A stretch of 64,000 bases of DNA, taken from positions 3,939,501 through 4,003,500 of the forward strand of contig NZ_CP083951.1 of NCBI RefSeq assembly GCF_006440675.2, in the 5' to 3' direction. Source of the stretch: Mesorhizobium sp. B2-8-5 (GTDB taxonomy: Bacteria; Pseudomonadota; Alphaproteobacteria; Rhizobiales; Rhizobiaceae). This document shows, piece after piece, positions 45,209-56,818 of this stretch. A program made the position numbers and the translations under genes. The stretch's first letter is position 1. Each line of letters opens with the position of its first letter. The notes under the pieces were generated by a model, which did not search any database, was not told the DNA's origin, and saw only the letters and a program-made list of their open reading frames with translations.

Positions 45209-46025
45209 CGACCGTTCGATCGACTGGCTGGCCGAGCTTCTTGCCGACGCCGCCAGGACTGAAATCATGCCGCGCTTCCGCCGGCTGGGCGAGGGCGACG
45301 TGCGCCAGAAGACGTCCGCCGCCGACCTCGTGACCGAGGCGGACGTCAATGCCGAGAGGCTGATCACCGCCCGGCTGCTCGAACGCTATCCCCAGGCCAT
45401 GGTGGTCGGTGAAGAGGCCTGTTCCGACAACCCGGCGCTGCTATCTGGCCTTGGCGATGCCGCGCTTGCCTTCGTCATCGATCCGGTCGACGGCACCTTC
45501 AACTTCGCTTCCGGCGTGCCGCTGTTCGGCGTCATGGCCGGCGTCGTCGTCAACGGCGAGACCGTCGCCGGCATCATCCATGATCCGGTCGGCAAGGACT
45601 GGCTGATCGGCGCCAAGGGGGCGGGCAGCCATATCCGCCACGCGCATGGCGCGCTGGAGAAGGTCCGCGTCGCGGCACCGGTGCCCATGGCGCAGATGAC
45701 GGGCGCCGTTTCCTGGCAGTTTCTCGAAGAGCCTGAACGCTCGCGGCTTGCCCGCAACCAGACCAAGACGCTGTCGCAATTCGCCTATCGCTGCGCGGCG
45801 CATGAATATCGGCTGCTTGCCAGCGGTCACGCCCATTTCGTGCTCTATAACAAGCTGATGCCCTGGGATCATCTCGCCGGCGCGCTGATCCATCAGGAAG
45901 CCGGCGGCCATGTCGCGCGCGTCGACGGCAGCGCCTATCTGCCATCGCATGTCGACGGCGGCCTGCTGGTCGCGCCGGACAAGCAAAGCTGGGACGAGCT
46001 GCGCCGCGAGCTCTGGGCTGAGTAG
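45198..46025 (+). CDS. Inositol monophosphatase family protein (3'(2'),5'-bisphosphatase or HisN-type possible)
   Basis: 275 residues from the ATG at 45198, inside the end of ttcA. Metal-binding motifs are complete: VVGEEACS (Glu of motif A), [26 protein letters not shown] (DPxDGT) and [19 protein letters not shown] (WDxxAG). Members dephosphorylate inositol phosphate, histidinol phosphate or PAP; sequence alone does not decide. Overlap with ttcA shows co-transcription. Confidence 0.88.
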   Translation: MKFDDRSIDWLAELLADAARTEIMPRFRRLGEGDVRQKTSAADLVTEADVNAERLITARLLERYPQAMVVGEEACSDNPALLSGLGDAALAFVIDPVDGTFNFASGVPLFGVMAGVVVNGETVAGIIHDPVGKDWLIGAKGAGSHIRHAHGALEKVRVAAPVPMAQMTGAVSWQFLEEPERSRLARNQTKTLSQFAYRCAAHEYRLLASGHAHFVLYNKLMPWDHLAGALIHQEAGGHVARVDGSAYLPSHVDGGLLVAPDKQSWDELRRELWAE

Positions 46026-46070
46026 GGTAATCCTGCGCTCGGCCGGCGATCTGCCGGCCGGATAGCAATT

Positions 46071-46172
46071 AAAGCGCGTCGCGCTGAAGCGGATTCAGGC
46101 GACGCGCTTTAAAACCTTTGTTTTCATGCATGTCGTTATCGCAAAACCGCTGAAACTTTTGCGCGACATGCA
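46071..46172. repeat. Two-hairpin dispersed repeat, copy 2
   Basis: Same architecture as the repeat at 33291: AAAGCGCGTCGCG/CGACGCGCTTT dyad, then TGCATGTCG...CGACATGCA with inner GCAAAA...TTTTGC. It ends directly against the stop codon of the minus-strand transporter gene and separates convergent genes. Confidence 0.85.
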
Positions 46173-47441
46173 TTAGTGCAGATCGGTGACGTGTCCCGAA
46201 ACAGGGGGATTGTGGGGCTGGAACATCCTGCCCCGCTCGGCGATCAGGATCATCAGCAAAGCCGCGACCGAGACGCTGCAGAAGCCGGCGGCCAGAGGCG
46301 TGACCGTGCCGTTATAGGCCTGGCCGATCGCCGCGCCGATGAGGGCACCGAGGAAGGTCTGCATGAAGCCCAGGATGGATGCCGCCGTGCCGGCGAGCTC
46401 GCCGAGCGGCTCCATGGCCAAAGCGTTGAAATTCGCGCCCAGTCCGCCGAATGGCAGCATCGCCCCGGCAAAGAAGGTGACGAAGAGCCAGAGCGGCATC
46501 TGTATCTCCAGCGAGACCACCAGCCAGGCAAGGCTGATGCACAGGAAGATGAGCAGCGCGCCTTGCGACAGGCGGCGCATGCCAATCTGTCCGACCAACC
46601 GAGAATTGAGATAGTTGGAGAAGGCAAGCACGCCGGCGACGCCGGCAAAGATCAGCGGGAACAATTCGCCGACATGAAAGATGTCGATGTAGATCTGCTG
46701 CGCCGAACTGATGAAGCCGAACATGGCGGCGAAAATGAACGTGCTGGCGAAAGCGTAGCAAAGCGTGAGCCGGTTGGTGAGCACGATGCGGAAGCCGCTG
46801 ACGACGGAGCTTACCGTCAGCGGCCGGCGATATTCCGGATGCAGCGTCTCCGGCAGGCGCAGCAGAGCCCAGGTCGAAACGATCAGCGCGCCGATAGCCA
46901 TGGTCACGAAAATCCAGTGCCAACTGGCGAACAGCATGACGAACTGGCCGATGCCGGGCGCGATGACAGGGATGGCCATGAACACCATGAAGATCAGCGA
47001 CATCACCTCGGCCATGCGCCGGCCTTCGAACGTGTCGCGCACGATCGAGACGGCGATGACGCGGGTCGCGGCCGCGCCGATGCCCTGTATGAGACGCCAG
47101 GTCAGCAACAGGGTGAAACTGGGAGCTATGGCGGCGGCGGCCGCAGCCACGACATAGACGACCAGGCCAAGGACCAGTGGCGCCCGGCGCCCGAAGCGAT
47201 CCGAAATAGGCCCGAACAAAAGCTGCCCGCCGCCGAAGCCGAGCATATAGGCGGTGATGACATATTGGCGGAGGTTCTCGCTCTCGACGCCGAGCGAGGC
47301 GCCGATCTGCTGCAGCGCCGGCAACATGATGTCGATGGCCAAGGAGTTGAGCGCCATGAGCGCGGCGCAGAGCGCGATGAATTCCCAGCGCGGAATGGGC
47401 AAGCTGCTTGCCCGTTGCGACGCTTCTACCTGCTTGTCCAC
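46173..47441 (-). CDS. Bcr/CflA-family MFS drug efflux transporter
   Basis: 422 residues from a GTG at 47441, with twelve predicted membrane helices. The first helix motif LNSLAIDIMLPALQQIGASLG and the loop GQLLFGPISDRFGRRAPLVLG (in two parts) are the DHA1 Bcr/CflA signature; motif C-like GIGAAATRVIAVSIVRD follows. The family exports bicyclomycin, chloramphenicol and other compounds by proton antiport. The actual substrate is unknown. Confidence 0.92.
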   Translation of the reverse strand: MDKQVEASQRASSLPIPRWEFIALCAALMALNSLAIDIMLPALQQIGASLGVESENLRQYVITAYMLGFGGGQLLFGPISDRFGRRAPLVLGLVVYVVAAAAAAIAPSFTLLLTWRLIQGIGAAATRVIAVSIVRDTFEGRRMAEVMSLIFMVFMAIPVIAPGIGQFVMLFASWHWIFVTMAIGALIVSTWALLRLPETLHPEYRRPLTVSSVVSGFRIVLTNRLTLCYAFASTFIFAAMFGFISSAQQIYIDIFHVGELFPLIFAGVAGVLAFSNYLNSRLVGQIGMRRLSQGALLIFLCISLAWLVVSLEIQMPLWLFVTFFAGAMLPFGGLGANFNALAMEPLGELAGTAASILGFMQTFLGALIGAAIGQAYNGTVTPLAAGFCSVSVAALLMILIAERGRMFQPHNPPVSGHVTDLH

Positions 47442-47599
47442 GGCAAATTCCGATCTTTCAAACGAACAGGCGCCGGCTGGCCGGCGCGCTGGTTCGTCTC
47501 ATCCCCGAGACCCGGGGGTTATGTTGCCGAGGTGGGGGCGGCCCCGAGCGATGCTTGCCGGCCGGAGGGTTAGCCTCCGCGCCGGCGAGCAAAATTGAA

Positions 47600-47935
47600 T
47601 CAGGCGGCGCCTTTGACGCTGACGCCCTTTTCGATCAGGAAGTCCTGCAACTCGCCGGCCTGGAACATTTCGCGCACGATGTCGCAGCCGCCGACGAATT
47701 CGCCCTTCACATAGAGCTGCGGGATGGTCGGCCAGTTGGAATAGTCCTTGATGCCCTGGCGCAGTTCGGCCGAGTCGAGCACGTTGACGCCTTTGTAGTC
47801 GGCCCCGATGTAATCGAGGATCTGCACCACCTGGCCGGAGAAGCCGCATTGCGGGAAGCCGGGCGTGCCCTTCATGAAGAGTACGACGTCGTTGCTCTTC
47901 ACTTCATTGTCGATGTAGTCGTTGATGCCGGTCAT
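47600..47935 (-). CDS. grxD: Monothiol glutaredoxin GrxD
   Basis: 111 residues from the ATG at 47935; the longer frame to 47995 has no support. The monothiol motif CGFS is in [20 protein letters not shown], followed by [21 protein letters not shown]. Such proteins carry a glutathione-coordinated 2Fe-2S cluster, often as a heterodimer with BolA, whose gene is 151 bp upstream in the same direction. It belongs to the Fe-S trafficking system. Confidence 0.97.
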   Translation of the reverse strand: MTGINDYIDNEVKSNDVVLFMKGTPGFPQCGFSGQVVQILDYIGADYKGVNVLDSAELRQGIKDYSNWPTIPQLYVKGEFVGGCDIVREMFQAGELQDFLIEKGVSVKGAA

Positions 47936-48086
47936 GGACGGTCCTTTCACGCCTGTGGGAGTCAGGCTCGAAACATGTCCTTCAAATAAACCCATAGGTT
48001 GGCTGAAACAAGACGTTAGCCGCGACGCCGGCCCAATGGCGCAAGGGATAACGCGATTTTGGGCTAAGCCTGAGCGGCGCCGGCGC

Positions 48087-48320
48087 TCAGTCGGGAATGC
48101 TGGTCTGCAGCGCCAGCGCGTGCAGCAGGCCGCCCATATTGCCCTTCAGCGCGTTGTAGACCATCTGATGCTGCTGCACACGGCTTTTGCCCCGGAAGCT
48201 CTCGGCCACGACCTCGGCCGCATAATGATCGCCGTCGCCGGCCAGGTCGCGGATCGTCACCTTGGCGTCCGGAATGCCTTCCTTGATCAATTTTTCGATG
48301 TCGTGAGCATCCATTGCCAT
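48087..48320 (-). CDS. bolA: BolA family protein
   Basis: 77 residues from the ATG at 48320 (48314 is an alternative). The BolA core is clear: [35 protein letters not shown] in two parts, then [22 protein letters not shown]. The histidine of HALAL is the expected cluster ligand when paired with a monothiol glutaredoxin. Synteny with grxD supports a joint role in cluster delivery or iron sensing. Confidence 0.95.
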   Translation of the reverse strand: MAMDAHDIEKLIKEGIPDAKVTIRDLAGDGDHYAAEVVAESFRGKSRVQQHQMVYNALKGNMGGLLHALALQTSIPD

Positions 48321-48421
48321 GGCAAAATCCTGTTTCAAGCGGGCAGGCTGTATATGTGACTCGGGGTGAGCCTAAAGCCTTTCCAGCCCGGATTGAAGCC
48401 GTTCCGTCGGGTGATGAGGCC

Positions 48422-48949
48422 CTATGGGTTATCCTGGCTCGAATGAACCACGCCGTCTTCGGTGATGTCATCGCGCGTCGAATAGGCGCGGCCGAGGCTG
48501 AAGACCAGCACGTAGAGCGGGAGGTTGATCAACAGGCTGACGATCGGAAGATAGCTCGTCATCCGCCATGCGGTTGAAAAGAAGGGCTGACCATAGCCGT
48601 CGCAGGTCAAGGACGAGCCATAGTCCCAAATAGCCCCGATCAACGCGGCGACGGCGAAGAGCTTGATGCAGGTCGCGACGTGCCTTGCCCGCGCCGGCTC
48701 CGGAGAAAGCCTGTTCCAGAGCACCAGGCAGACGACTGGAACGGCGTAGATCAGGGTCTGCAATACCAGCATCGGCAGCGTGCCGTTGGCCGCGGCAAGG
48801 AACTCGGCGCGGGTTTCCAGCCGCGGGCAGACCTCACTCGAGGTCGTCGACAACAGGAACAGGACGAACGGCCCGAGAAACCAGAAGAAGAACAGGGACG
48901 GCCAGAAGACGACTGCAATCAGCGCCCTGGCGGTTAAATCATGTCGCAT
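48422..48949 (-). CDS. Four-helix hypothetical membrane protein
   Basis: 175 residues. Hydrophobic segments are seen near 8-34, 58-80, 92-107 and 130-152. Two cysteines lie in loops (SSEVCPRLETR and SSLTCDGYG), on what may be the same side, so a disulfide is possible. I recognise no family. It lies 24 bp after purL in the same direction and may be transcribed with it. Confidence 0.65.
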   Translation of the reverse strand: MRHDLTARALIAVVFWPSLFFFWFLGPFVLFLLSTTSSEVCPRLETRAEFLAAANGTLPMLVLQTLIYAVPVVCLVLWNRLSPEPARARHVATCIKLFAVAALIGAIWDYGSSLTCDGYGQPFFSTAWRMTSYLPIVSLLINLPLYVLVFSLGRAYSTRDDITEDGVVHSSQDNP

Positions 48950-48973
48950 AAAAAAGGATTGCTTCTAGCCCGG

Positions 48974-51205
<2,232 letters not shown>

Positions 51206-51354
51206 GAGCGGCGATTTTTGTCCGTGGAAGAGGGGAGTTTCCTTGAGTCTCCTCTTATCGCAAGCTTTCGCGCGATACACCCCATCGGATGACGAAAAAA
51301 GCCGGAAAACTGCCCCTGCCGGCGGAGGTCAGGGCCTAGAGCTCGCCAGCTTGA

Positions 51355-52764
51355 TCAGGAAAAACTGTCGTAGCCGGCGCGGCCTTCGTCGAGCAGGCGG
51401 CGGATGACGGCGACGCCGCCGGCGACATCCTCGCGCCGCCTCGGCTGCGAAATACCGAAGCGCACGCCGTGGAAGACCTGCTCGGAACGGCCGGCCTTGA
51501 ATTCGTCCTCGTCGTCGATGAGCAGGCCATGTTCGAGACAGGCTTTCTTGAAGGTGCCGGACAGCCATGGGTCGGGCAAGGTGAGCCAGACGAAGGGCAC
51601 TTTGTCGTGCGACCTGAAGGCGAAGCCGGCCAAGGTCTCGCGCACGATCGCGATGCGAGCGCCGAATTCGGCGATGCTGCGCCGGCGGATGTCGCCAGCC
51701 TGGCCGGACAGCACCAGCCGCGCATTCACCTCGGCCAGCAGGAAGGGCATGCCGCCGGTCATCATCTTGTGGGCGACGCGGATGCGATGGCGATAGGCAG
51801 GCGGGCACGACAGCCAGCCGCCGCGAAGGCCGGCAGCCACGGATTTCGACAGGCCGCCGGCGACGATGGTGCGCTCAGGCGCGTATTCGGCCATCAGCGG
51901 CGTCGGGTCTCCGGTTAAGCCGCCGTAAAGATCGTCTTCTATGAGGACGACATTGTACTCACGCGCGATCCGCGCGATCGCCTCGCGGCGCGACGCCGGC
52001 AAGATGGCCAGCGTCGGGTTCTGCGCCGTCGGCATCAGAAAGATCATTTTCGGGTGCTTTTGCGCGCAGACCCGCTCGAAATCCTCGGGATCGATGCCTT
52101 CGTCATCCGATGCCACCAGCGCGATGCGGCGCCCGATCAGCCCCGCGCTGCGCGCGATCTGCGAATAGGTGAGGTGCTCGAAGACGACATAGTCGCCGGG
52201 CATGGTCAGCGCCGCGATCGCCGCCATGACCGCGGCGTGGGTGCCCAGCGTCGGCACGATCGAATCGGGCGAGGGGCGGAAGGCATTGCGTGCCAGCCAG
52301 CGGCTTCCGGCTTCGTACCAGCGTTCGGGAAAATCCCGCGTATAGCTCGAAATGTCGTGCGGATGCTCCTGCGCCGTGCGCGCCAGCAGGTCGGCAATCA
52401 CCGCGCCTTGGCCGACATCGGGCGCGGCGGTGCTGTCGAAACGCAGCTTGCCGCTCGGCGCGTCGATGAAGCGCGTGCCTTGCAAGCTTGGTTCGACATC
52501 GGGTTTCGGGGTCTCCGTCCGCTGGCCGAGCACATAGGTGCCGCGACCAACCTCGCCGCTCACCAGACCGCGCTCGCGCAGCAGTTGATAGGCCCTGCCG
52601 ATGGTGCCGACCGTCGTGCCGATGTCATAGGCGAGGTCGCGCTGCGGTGGTAGTTTTGCACCGGCATCGATGACGCCCTTGTCGATATCTGACTCAATGC
52701 TGTCAGCAAGACGCTGATAGAGCGGACCGGAGCCAGAGGAAAGATCGGGGAGCCAATTTGTCAT
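51355..52764 (-). CDS. MocR/PdxR-type GntR-aminotransferase regulator
   Basis: 469 residues. The N-terminal GntR winged helix (LYQRLADSIESDIDKGVI, LPPQRDLAYDIGTTVGTIGRAYQLL) is joined to an aminotransferase-like domain with PTLGTHAAVMAAIAAL, PTAQNPTLAIL and the PLP lysine in VAGGLSKSVAAGLR. MocR regulators sense PLP or amino-compound adducts. It is divergent from the DUF1127 gene, a frequent target of such regulators. Candidate half-sites lie between the two. Confidence 0.93.
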   Translation of the reverse strand: MTNWLPDLSSGSGPLYQRLADSIESDIDKGVIDAGAKLPPQRDLAYDIGTTVGTIGRAYQLLRERGLVSGEVGRGTYVLGQRTETPKPDVEPSLQGTRFIDAPSGKLRFDSTAAPDVGQGAVIADLLARTAQEHPHDISSYTRDFPERWYEAGSRWLARNAFRPSPDSIVPTLGTHAAVMAAIAALTMPGDYVVFEHLTYSQIARSAGLIGRRIALVASDDEGIDPEDFERVCAQKHPKMIFLMPTAQNPTLAILPASRREAIARIAREYNVVLIEDDLYGGLTGDPTPLMAEYAPERTIVAGGLSKSVAAGLRGGWLSCPPAYRHRIRVAHKMMTGGMPFLLAEVNARLVLSGQAGDIRRRSIAEFGARIAIVRETLAGFAFRSHDKVPFVWLTLPDPWLSGTFKKACLEHGLLIDDEDEFKAGRSEQVFHGVRFGISQPRRREDVAGGVAVIRRLLDEGRAGYDSFS

Positions 52765-52835
52765 GGTGACAATTTTCTATATTGCACCGCGCGATGAGTC
52801 AATCCATATCGAGCTGGCGATTGGAAAGGTACAAT
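52765..52835. promoter_or_regulatory. Three GGT-CAAT half-sites between mocR and the DUF1127 gene
   Basis: GGTGACAAT (52765-52773), ATTGCACC (52781-52788, the same motif on the other strand) and GGTACAAT (52828-52835). Repeated half-sites in a divergent MocR region fit autoregulation; assignment is inference. Confidence 0.4.
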
Positions 52836-52855
52836 CGAGACAAGGTAGCACGGAA

Positions 52856-53104
52856 ATGGATACAACCGAGACAATTCGCCACGCTCGCCCGGCCGTTGGC
52901 GCGCAGTCCGAGCCCTTGGCCCATCGCGGCTTCGTCGGTCGCCTGGTGGTTGTGCTCCGTTCCATCGCGAGGCAGATCGATCGCATGCTCGAACGTCGGC
53001 GCGGCCGCCTTGCGCTGCTGGAGATGACGGACGAGCAGCTCAAGGATATCGGCGTCTCGCGCTGCGACGCCCATCGCGAAGGCATCCGGGCGTTCTGGGA
53101 GTAA
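52856..53104 (+). CDS. DUF1127 small protein
   Basis: 82 residues from the ATG at 52856. The C-terminal DUF1127 core is RGRLALLEMTDEQLKDIGVSRCDAHREG (in two parts), ending RAFWE. The head is variable. DUF1127 proteins are short Arg-rich alphaproteobacterial proteins; some bind RNA and affect phosphate or carbon metabolism. Placement opposite a MocR gene suggests regulation by it. It is convergent with the Pr6Pr gene (4 bp). Confidence 0.92.
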   Translation: MDTTETIRHARPAVGAQSEPLAHRGFVGRLVVVLRSIARQIDRMLERRRGRLALLEMTDEQLKDIGVSRCDAHREGIRAFWE

Positions 53105-53108
53105 CGAT

Positions 53109-53771
53109 CTAGCGGCGGCTCGATTGAACCCGGGCTGCGGGCTTTCCCCGCAACCGGCCGATGCCGTGATCGACAAGCACGGCGAGTACGCTCAGCCCGA
53201 CGAAAAGGGCGGTGACGGCCAGCGCTGAAACCGCGACGCTGGCCGCGCCGTTCTTGGCGACGTCGAGGAACGGGTAAGGTATTTCGCCGGCGAAGGGCGC
53301 GCGTATCAGCGCGTAGGCGAGATAGGCAACTGGGTAGATCATCCACCAGGCGATGTCGCTCCACTGCCGCCTGCCATCGGCGCCCGCCACCAGCCACCAC
53401 AGCACGAACATCACCGGCGTCACATAGTGCAAAAGGACGTCGCAGAGCAGGAACAAACCCTGCGGCTGCCAGAGCCTCGCCAGAACCGTGGCGTAGACGA
53501 TGAAAACCAGAGTTATGGCCACCGCCACGCCGGCCCGCATCCGCTGCCCGGCAAAGGCCGGGAACCAGGCATAGCCGGCGGGTGACAGCAGCGAAGCGTG
53601 CACCATCACCGCCGCGATGTTGGTCAGGATGGTGAAGAAGCTGAAATAGAAGACGATCGAGCCGAGCAAGCCACGGCCTGCGGCCATGGATGCCGGCAAG
53701 GTGATGGCGAATTGCAGGACAAGCGCAATCAGCCCGACAACCAGCCCCGCGATCTGCAGGAACCGGCCCAT
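53109..53771 (-). CDS. Pr6Pr family membrane protein
   Basis: 220 residues from the ATG at 53771. Six membrane helices are visible, starting LQIAGLVVGLIALVLQFAI; VFYFSFFTILTNIAAVM and LLHYVTPVMFVLWWL with YPVAYLAYAL are the Pr6Pr (FAR-17a/AIG1-like) pattern. The function of the bacterial members is unknown; conserved Thr/Asn and His in the membrane suggest a hydrolase-like core. It follows the lipoprotein gene by 7 bp, so the pair is an operon. Confidence 0.87.
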   Translation of the reverse strand: MGRFLQIAGLVVGLIALVLQFAITLPASMAAGRGLLGSIVFYFSFFTILTNIAAVMVHASLLSPAGYAWFPAFAGQRMRAGVAVAITLVFIVYATVLARLWQPQGLFLLCDVLLHYVTPVMFVLWWLVAGADGRRQWSDIAWWMIYPVAYLAYALIRAPFAGEIPYPFLDVAKNGAASVAVSALAVTALFVGLSVLAVLVDHGIGRLRGKPAARVQSSRR

Positions 53772-53778
53772 CGCAAGC

Positions 53779-54189
53779 TCAGGCGGCAGCCGCGCAGGAC
53801 GGATTGCCGGCCTGCCAGCGGGCGATGTCGGCACCGATGCGCGCGCCGAGCGGCTCATTCATCAGCGGCCCGAACACATCGACGCGGCTGGAGTTGCCTT
53901 GCGCCTGCACGACCAGCAGCGGTTTGCCGCCATAGTGCTTGGCGGGCACCAGCAGGAAGCGCGGCGTGCCGCTGTAGGAATTGAGCTCGTTGGCCATCTG
54001 GTAGGCCTTGAAGGCCGGATCCTTGCTGGCGATCCAGCATTTATGCGCGGCGATCGCGACCTGCTCCATGGCAAGCAAAGAGGCGCTCTTGCCTGAGGGA
54101 ACCGGCGTTGTCTTGGGGCTGGACTGGCAGGAAGCCAAGGCGAGCCCCGCGGCGGCCAGGAGAGCAAGGCGAGCAATCGTCAGTCTCAT
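53779..54189 (-). CDS. Small hypothetical lipoprotein
   Basis: 136 residues from the ATG at 54189. The signal is a type II one: RLTIARLALLAAAGLALASC with the lipobox LASC, so Cys20 should be lipidated. The mature part has a globular look (MEQVAIAAHKCWIASKDPAF, RFLLVPAKHYGGKPLLVVQAQG) and two further cysteines that may pair. I do not recognise the family. The C-rich run before the start (nine Cs) is a possible slippage site in DNA but not within the gene. Confidence 0.78.
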   Translation of the reverse strand: MRLTIARLALLAAAGLALASCQSSPKTTPVPSGKSASLLAMEQVAIAAHKCWIASKDPAFKAYQMANELNSYSGTPRFLLVPAKHYGGKPLLVVQAQGNSSRVDVFGPLMNEPLGARIGADIARWQAGNPSCAAAA

Positions 54190-54232
54190 GGTCAGTCCGC
54201 CCCCCCCCGCGTTCCGATAGGATGTTAGAGAA

Positions 54233-54901
54233 TCAAGCCGCGATGCCGAGCGCGCTCTCGAACAGCGCCCGTCCGTCATTGCCGCCATGCGCCGCCTCGA
54301 TCAGGTTTTCGGGATGCGGCATCAGGCCGAGCACGTTGCCCTTGTCGTTGACGATGCCGGCGATGTCGTTGATCGAGCCATTGGGATTGGTGCCTTCGGC
54401 ATAGCGGAACACCACCTGGCCTTCGCCTTCGAGGCGGGCCAGCGTCTCGGCATCGGCGAAGTAATTGCCGTCGTGATGCGCGACCGGCGAGCGGATCACC
54501 TGTCCGGGCTGATAGCCGCGCGTGAACATGGTGTTGGCGTTGGCGATCTCAAGCTTCACCTGCCGGCAGACGAATTTCAGCGAGGCGTTGCGCATCAGCG
54601 CGCCGGGCAGCAATCCCGCCTCGACCAGAATCTGGAAGCCGTTGCAGACACCGACGACGGTCACGCCCTTGGCGGCCTTTTCGGCGACCGCACGCATCAC
54701 CGGCATGCGCGCCGCGATCGCGCCGCAGCGCAGATAGTCACCGAAGGAGAAGCCGCCGGGGATGGCGATCAGATCGACATCGGGGATTTCCGTGTCGGTC
54801 TGCCAGACGGTCGCCGGCGCCTGGCCGGAAATCTTGGTCAGCGCCGCGATCATGTCGCGGTCGCGGTTGAGGCCAGGCAGGAGGACGACGGCTGATTTCA
54901 T
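54233..54901 (-). CDS. purQ: Phosphoribosylformylglycinamidine synthase subunit PurQ
   Basis: 222 residues from the ATG at 54901, 1 bp after the purS stop. It is the glutaminase of the PurLQS complex. The nucleophile is in [10 protein letters not shown] (about Cys85), with the catalytic His-x-Glu in [10 protein letters not shown], and it starts [16 protein letters not shown]. All class I amidotransferase residues are present. It supplies ammonia to PurL. Confidence 0.97.
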   Translation of the reverse strand: MKSAVVLLPGLNRDRDMIAALTKISGQAPATVWQTDTEIPDVDLIAIPGGFSFGDYLRCGAIAARMPVMRAVAEKAAKGVTVVGVCNGFQILVEAGLLPGALMRNASLKFVCRQVKLEIANANTMFTRGYQPGQVIRSPVAHHDGNYFADAETLARLEGEGQVVFRYAEGTNPNGSINDIAGIVNDKGNVLGLMPHPENLIEAAHGGNDGRALFESALGIAA

Positions 54902-54902
54902 T

Positions 54903-55142
54903 TCAGGCAATCTCCACCGCGTAATTCTCGATCACCGTGTTCGCCAGAAGCTTGTCGCACATGGCCTTGAGATCGGCTTCGGCCTTGGCCTTGTCGGTTC
55001 CGGTGAGCTCGATGTCGAACACCTTGCCCTGGCGCACCTGGCCGACGCCGTCGAAGCCAAGCCCGGAGAGCGCGTGCTCGATCGCCTTGCCCTGCGGGTC
55101 GAGGACGCCGTTCTTGAGGGTCACGGTGATACGGGCTTTCAT
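54903..55142 (-). CDS. purS: Phosphoribosylformylglycinamidine synthase subunit PurS
   Basis: 79 residues from the ATG at 55142. Typical Pur[21 protein letters not shown], then [23 protein letters not shown]. PurS dimers bridge PurQ and PurL. A hairpin terminator lies between purC and this gene, so purSQ may have their own promoter in the 30 bp plus upstream, or receive read-through. Confidence 0.96.
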   Translation of the reverse strand: MKARITVTLKNGVLDPQGKAIEHALSGLGFDGVGQVRQGKVFDIELTGTDKAKAEADLKAMCDKLLANTVIENYAVEIA

Positions 55143-55170
55143 CGATGCTCCTGGGCAGATCGTCGTTTGG

Positions 55171-55200
55171 CAAAAAAGGCCTGCCATTGTCTGGCAGGCC
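55171..55200 (-). terminator. purC: Rho-independent terminator after purC
   Basis: On the minus strand, GGCCTGCCA-GACAA-TGGCAGGCC forms a 9-bp stem followed by TTTTTTG. It separates purC from purS. Confidence 0.88.
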
Positions 55201-55209
55201 CGTCAGTAC

Positions 55210-56004
55210 TTAGTGCTTCAGGCCCTTGGGCGCCTCGGAGGAAGCGACGAGCACGGGACCCGTCGGGCGCGGCGGCTCGTTCTCGTTGATGATGCCGAGA
55301 CGGCGGGCAACTTCCTGATAGGCTTCGACTAGGCCGCCCATGTCGCGGCGGAAACGGTCCTTGTCGAGCTTGTCCTGTGTGGCGACGTCCCATAGCCGGC
55401 AGGAATCCGGCGAGATCTCGTCGGCGACGACGATGCGCATCATGTCGCCCTCGAACAGTCGGCCGCATTCGATCTTGAAGTCGACGAGCTGGATGCCGAC
55501 GCCGAGGAACAGGCCGGAGAGAAAGTCGTTGACGCGGATGGCCAAGGCCATGATGTCGTCGATTTCCTGCGGGCTTGCCCAGCCGAAGGCGGTGATGTGC
55601 TCTTCCGACACCATCGGGTCGTCGAGCGCGTCGGCCTTGTAGTAGAATTCGATGATCGAGCGCGGCAGCACCGTGCCTTCCTCGATGCCGAGACGCTTGG
55701 ACAGCGAGCCGGCGGCGACGTTGCGCACCACGACCTCGAGCGGAATGATCTCGACTTCCTTGATCAGCTGCTCGCGCATGTTGAGCCGGCGGATGAAATG
55801 GGTCGGGATGCCCATCCGGTTCAAGTGGTTGAAGATGTGCTCGGAAATGCGGTTGTTGAGCACGCCCTTGCCATCGACCACCTCATGCTTCTTCTTGTTG
55901 AAGGCGGTGGCATCGTCCTTGAAAAACTGGATCAGCGTCCCCGGCTCAGGTCCCTCATAGAGGATCTTGGCCTTGCCTTCGTAGATGCGGCGGCGATTTT
56001 TCAT
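55210..56004 (-). CDS. purC: SAICAR synthetase
   Basis: 264 residues. It ligates aspartate to CAIR in purine synthesis. Landmarks are [15 protein letters not shown] with the ATP-binding loop, [26 protein letters not shown], and [13 protein letters not shown]. The C-terminal tail ([16 protein letters not shown]) is longer than the E. coli enzyme's. The ATG at 56004 lacks a strong ribosome site. It is divergent from the zeta-inhibitor gene, with 274 bp between. Confidence 0.97.
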   Translation of the reverse strand: MKNRRRIYEGKAKILYEGPEPGTLIQFFKDDATAFNKKKHEVVDGKGVLNNRISEHIFNHLNRMGIPTHFIRRLNMREQLIKEVEIIPLEVVVRNVAAGSLSKRLGIEEGTVLPRSIIEFYYKADALDDPMVSEEHITAFGWASPQEIDDIMALAIRVNDFLSGLFLGVGIQLVDFKIECGRLFEGDMMRIVVADEISPDSCRLWDVATQDKLDKDRFRRDMGGLVEAYQEVARRLGIINENEPPRPTGPVLVASSEAPKGLKH

Positions 56005-56278
56005 CTGATTTTTTCTCTGGATCTGCGGGCAGGCGGCAAGTGACCAGTTCCTGTCCGTTTGCCTAAGTTAGTATGGCGAAGGCGGCGTTCAATGCCGGTG
56101 TTATCGCAATCGTCCTGTTTGCTCAATCGGCAAATCCCGCGAATCAACCGCTTTCGGAACCGAAATGCCGCAGCGCAGCATGCGACGAAGCATATTGACC
56201 GGCTCGCGGCCTTTTGGTTTGTGCTTGCCCATCACACATATTCATCGCCAAGCGAATCGGATTGATCGGAGGGACGTC

Positions 56279-56599
56279 ATGAGCAGCATGAAAGACCGCG
56301 AAGAGGGCTTCGAGCGCAAATTCGCCTTCGACGAGGAACTTCGCTTCAAGGCCGCGGCGCGCCGCAACAAGGCGCTGGGGCTGTGGGCAGCCGAGAAACT
56401 CGGCAAATCCGGCGCCGATGCCGAAGCCTATGCCAAGGAAGTGGTGGTCTCCGATATCGAGGAAGCGGGCGACCATGATGTCTTCCGCAAGATCCGCAAG
56501 GATTTCGATGCCGCCGGCGTCGCTCAGTCCGACCACCAGATCCGCCGCACCATGGACGAGCTGATGGCGCAGGCGATCGAGCAGATCAAGAACAGCTGA
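56279..56599 (+). CDS. F1-ATPase inhibitor zeta subunit (DUF1476)
   Basis: 106 residues from the ATG at 56279 with GGAGGG upstream. The family start MKDREEGFERKFAFDEELRFKA (in parts) is unmistakable DUF1476. In Paracoccus the homologous zeta protein binds F1 through its N-terminal helix and blocks ATP hydrolysis; some Rhizobiales homologues inhibit weakly. C-terminal helices (DFDAAGVAQSDHQIRRTMDEL) match the four-helix fold. A repeat and a strong terminator follow. Confidence 0.93.
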   Translation: MSSMKDREEGFERKFAFDEELRFKAAARRNKALGLWAAEKLGKSGADAEAYAKEVVVSDIEEAGDHDVFRKIRKDFDAAGVAQSDHQIRRTMDELMAQAIEQIKNS

Positions 56600-56609
56600 G
56601 GCTATGTGG

Positions 56610-56720
56610 GCATGATGTCGCCGGAAAACCGCTTCACGCCTTTCGCCATCATGCCTATCTCTTTGTTTTTACGCAATTCCGGACGGAAAACCGTTACACA
56701 CTTTTCCTGGAATTTGCTCT
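56610..56720. repeat. Dispersed rhizobial dyad repeat, double copy
   Basis: First unit GCATGATGTCGCCGGAAAA-CCGCTTCACGC-CTTTCGCCATCATGC; second unit CAATTCCGGACGGAAAAC...CACTTTTCCTGGAATT. Both have the CGAAAA/TTTTCG-type core of the copy at 40109. Confidence 0.75.
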
Positions 56721-56734
56721 GACTGGACCAATCG

Positions 56735-56765
56735 ACCGCCCGGCCAAACCGGGCGGTTTTTCTTT
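56735..56765 (+). terminator. Rho-independent terminator after the zeta-inhibitor gene
   Basis: ACCGCCCGG-CCAAA-CCGGGCGGT, a 9-bp stem followed by TTTTCTTT, 136 bp after the stop. Confidence 0.92.
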
Positions 56766-56818
56766 GCCTTAGCGTCGTTTCCAGCCGAAACTGCGGATTG
56801 TTAACAAGGAAAGTTCCG

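Noticed and set aside
54199..54207. Run of nine C residues as a phase-variation switch
   Set aside because: It lies upstream of the lipoprotein start, not in a coding frame, and a promoter position for it cannot be shown.
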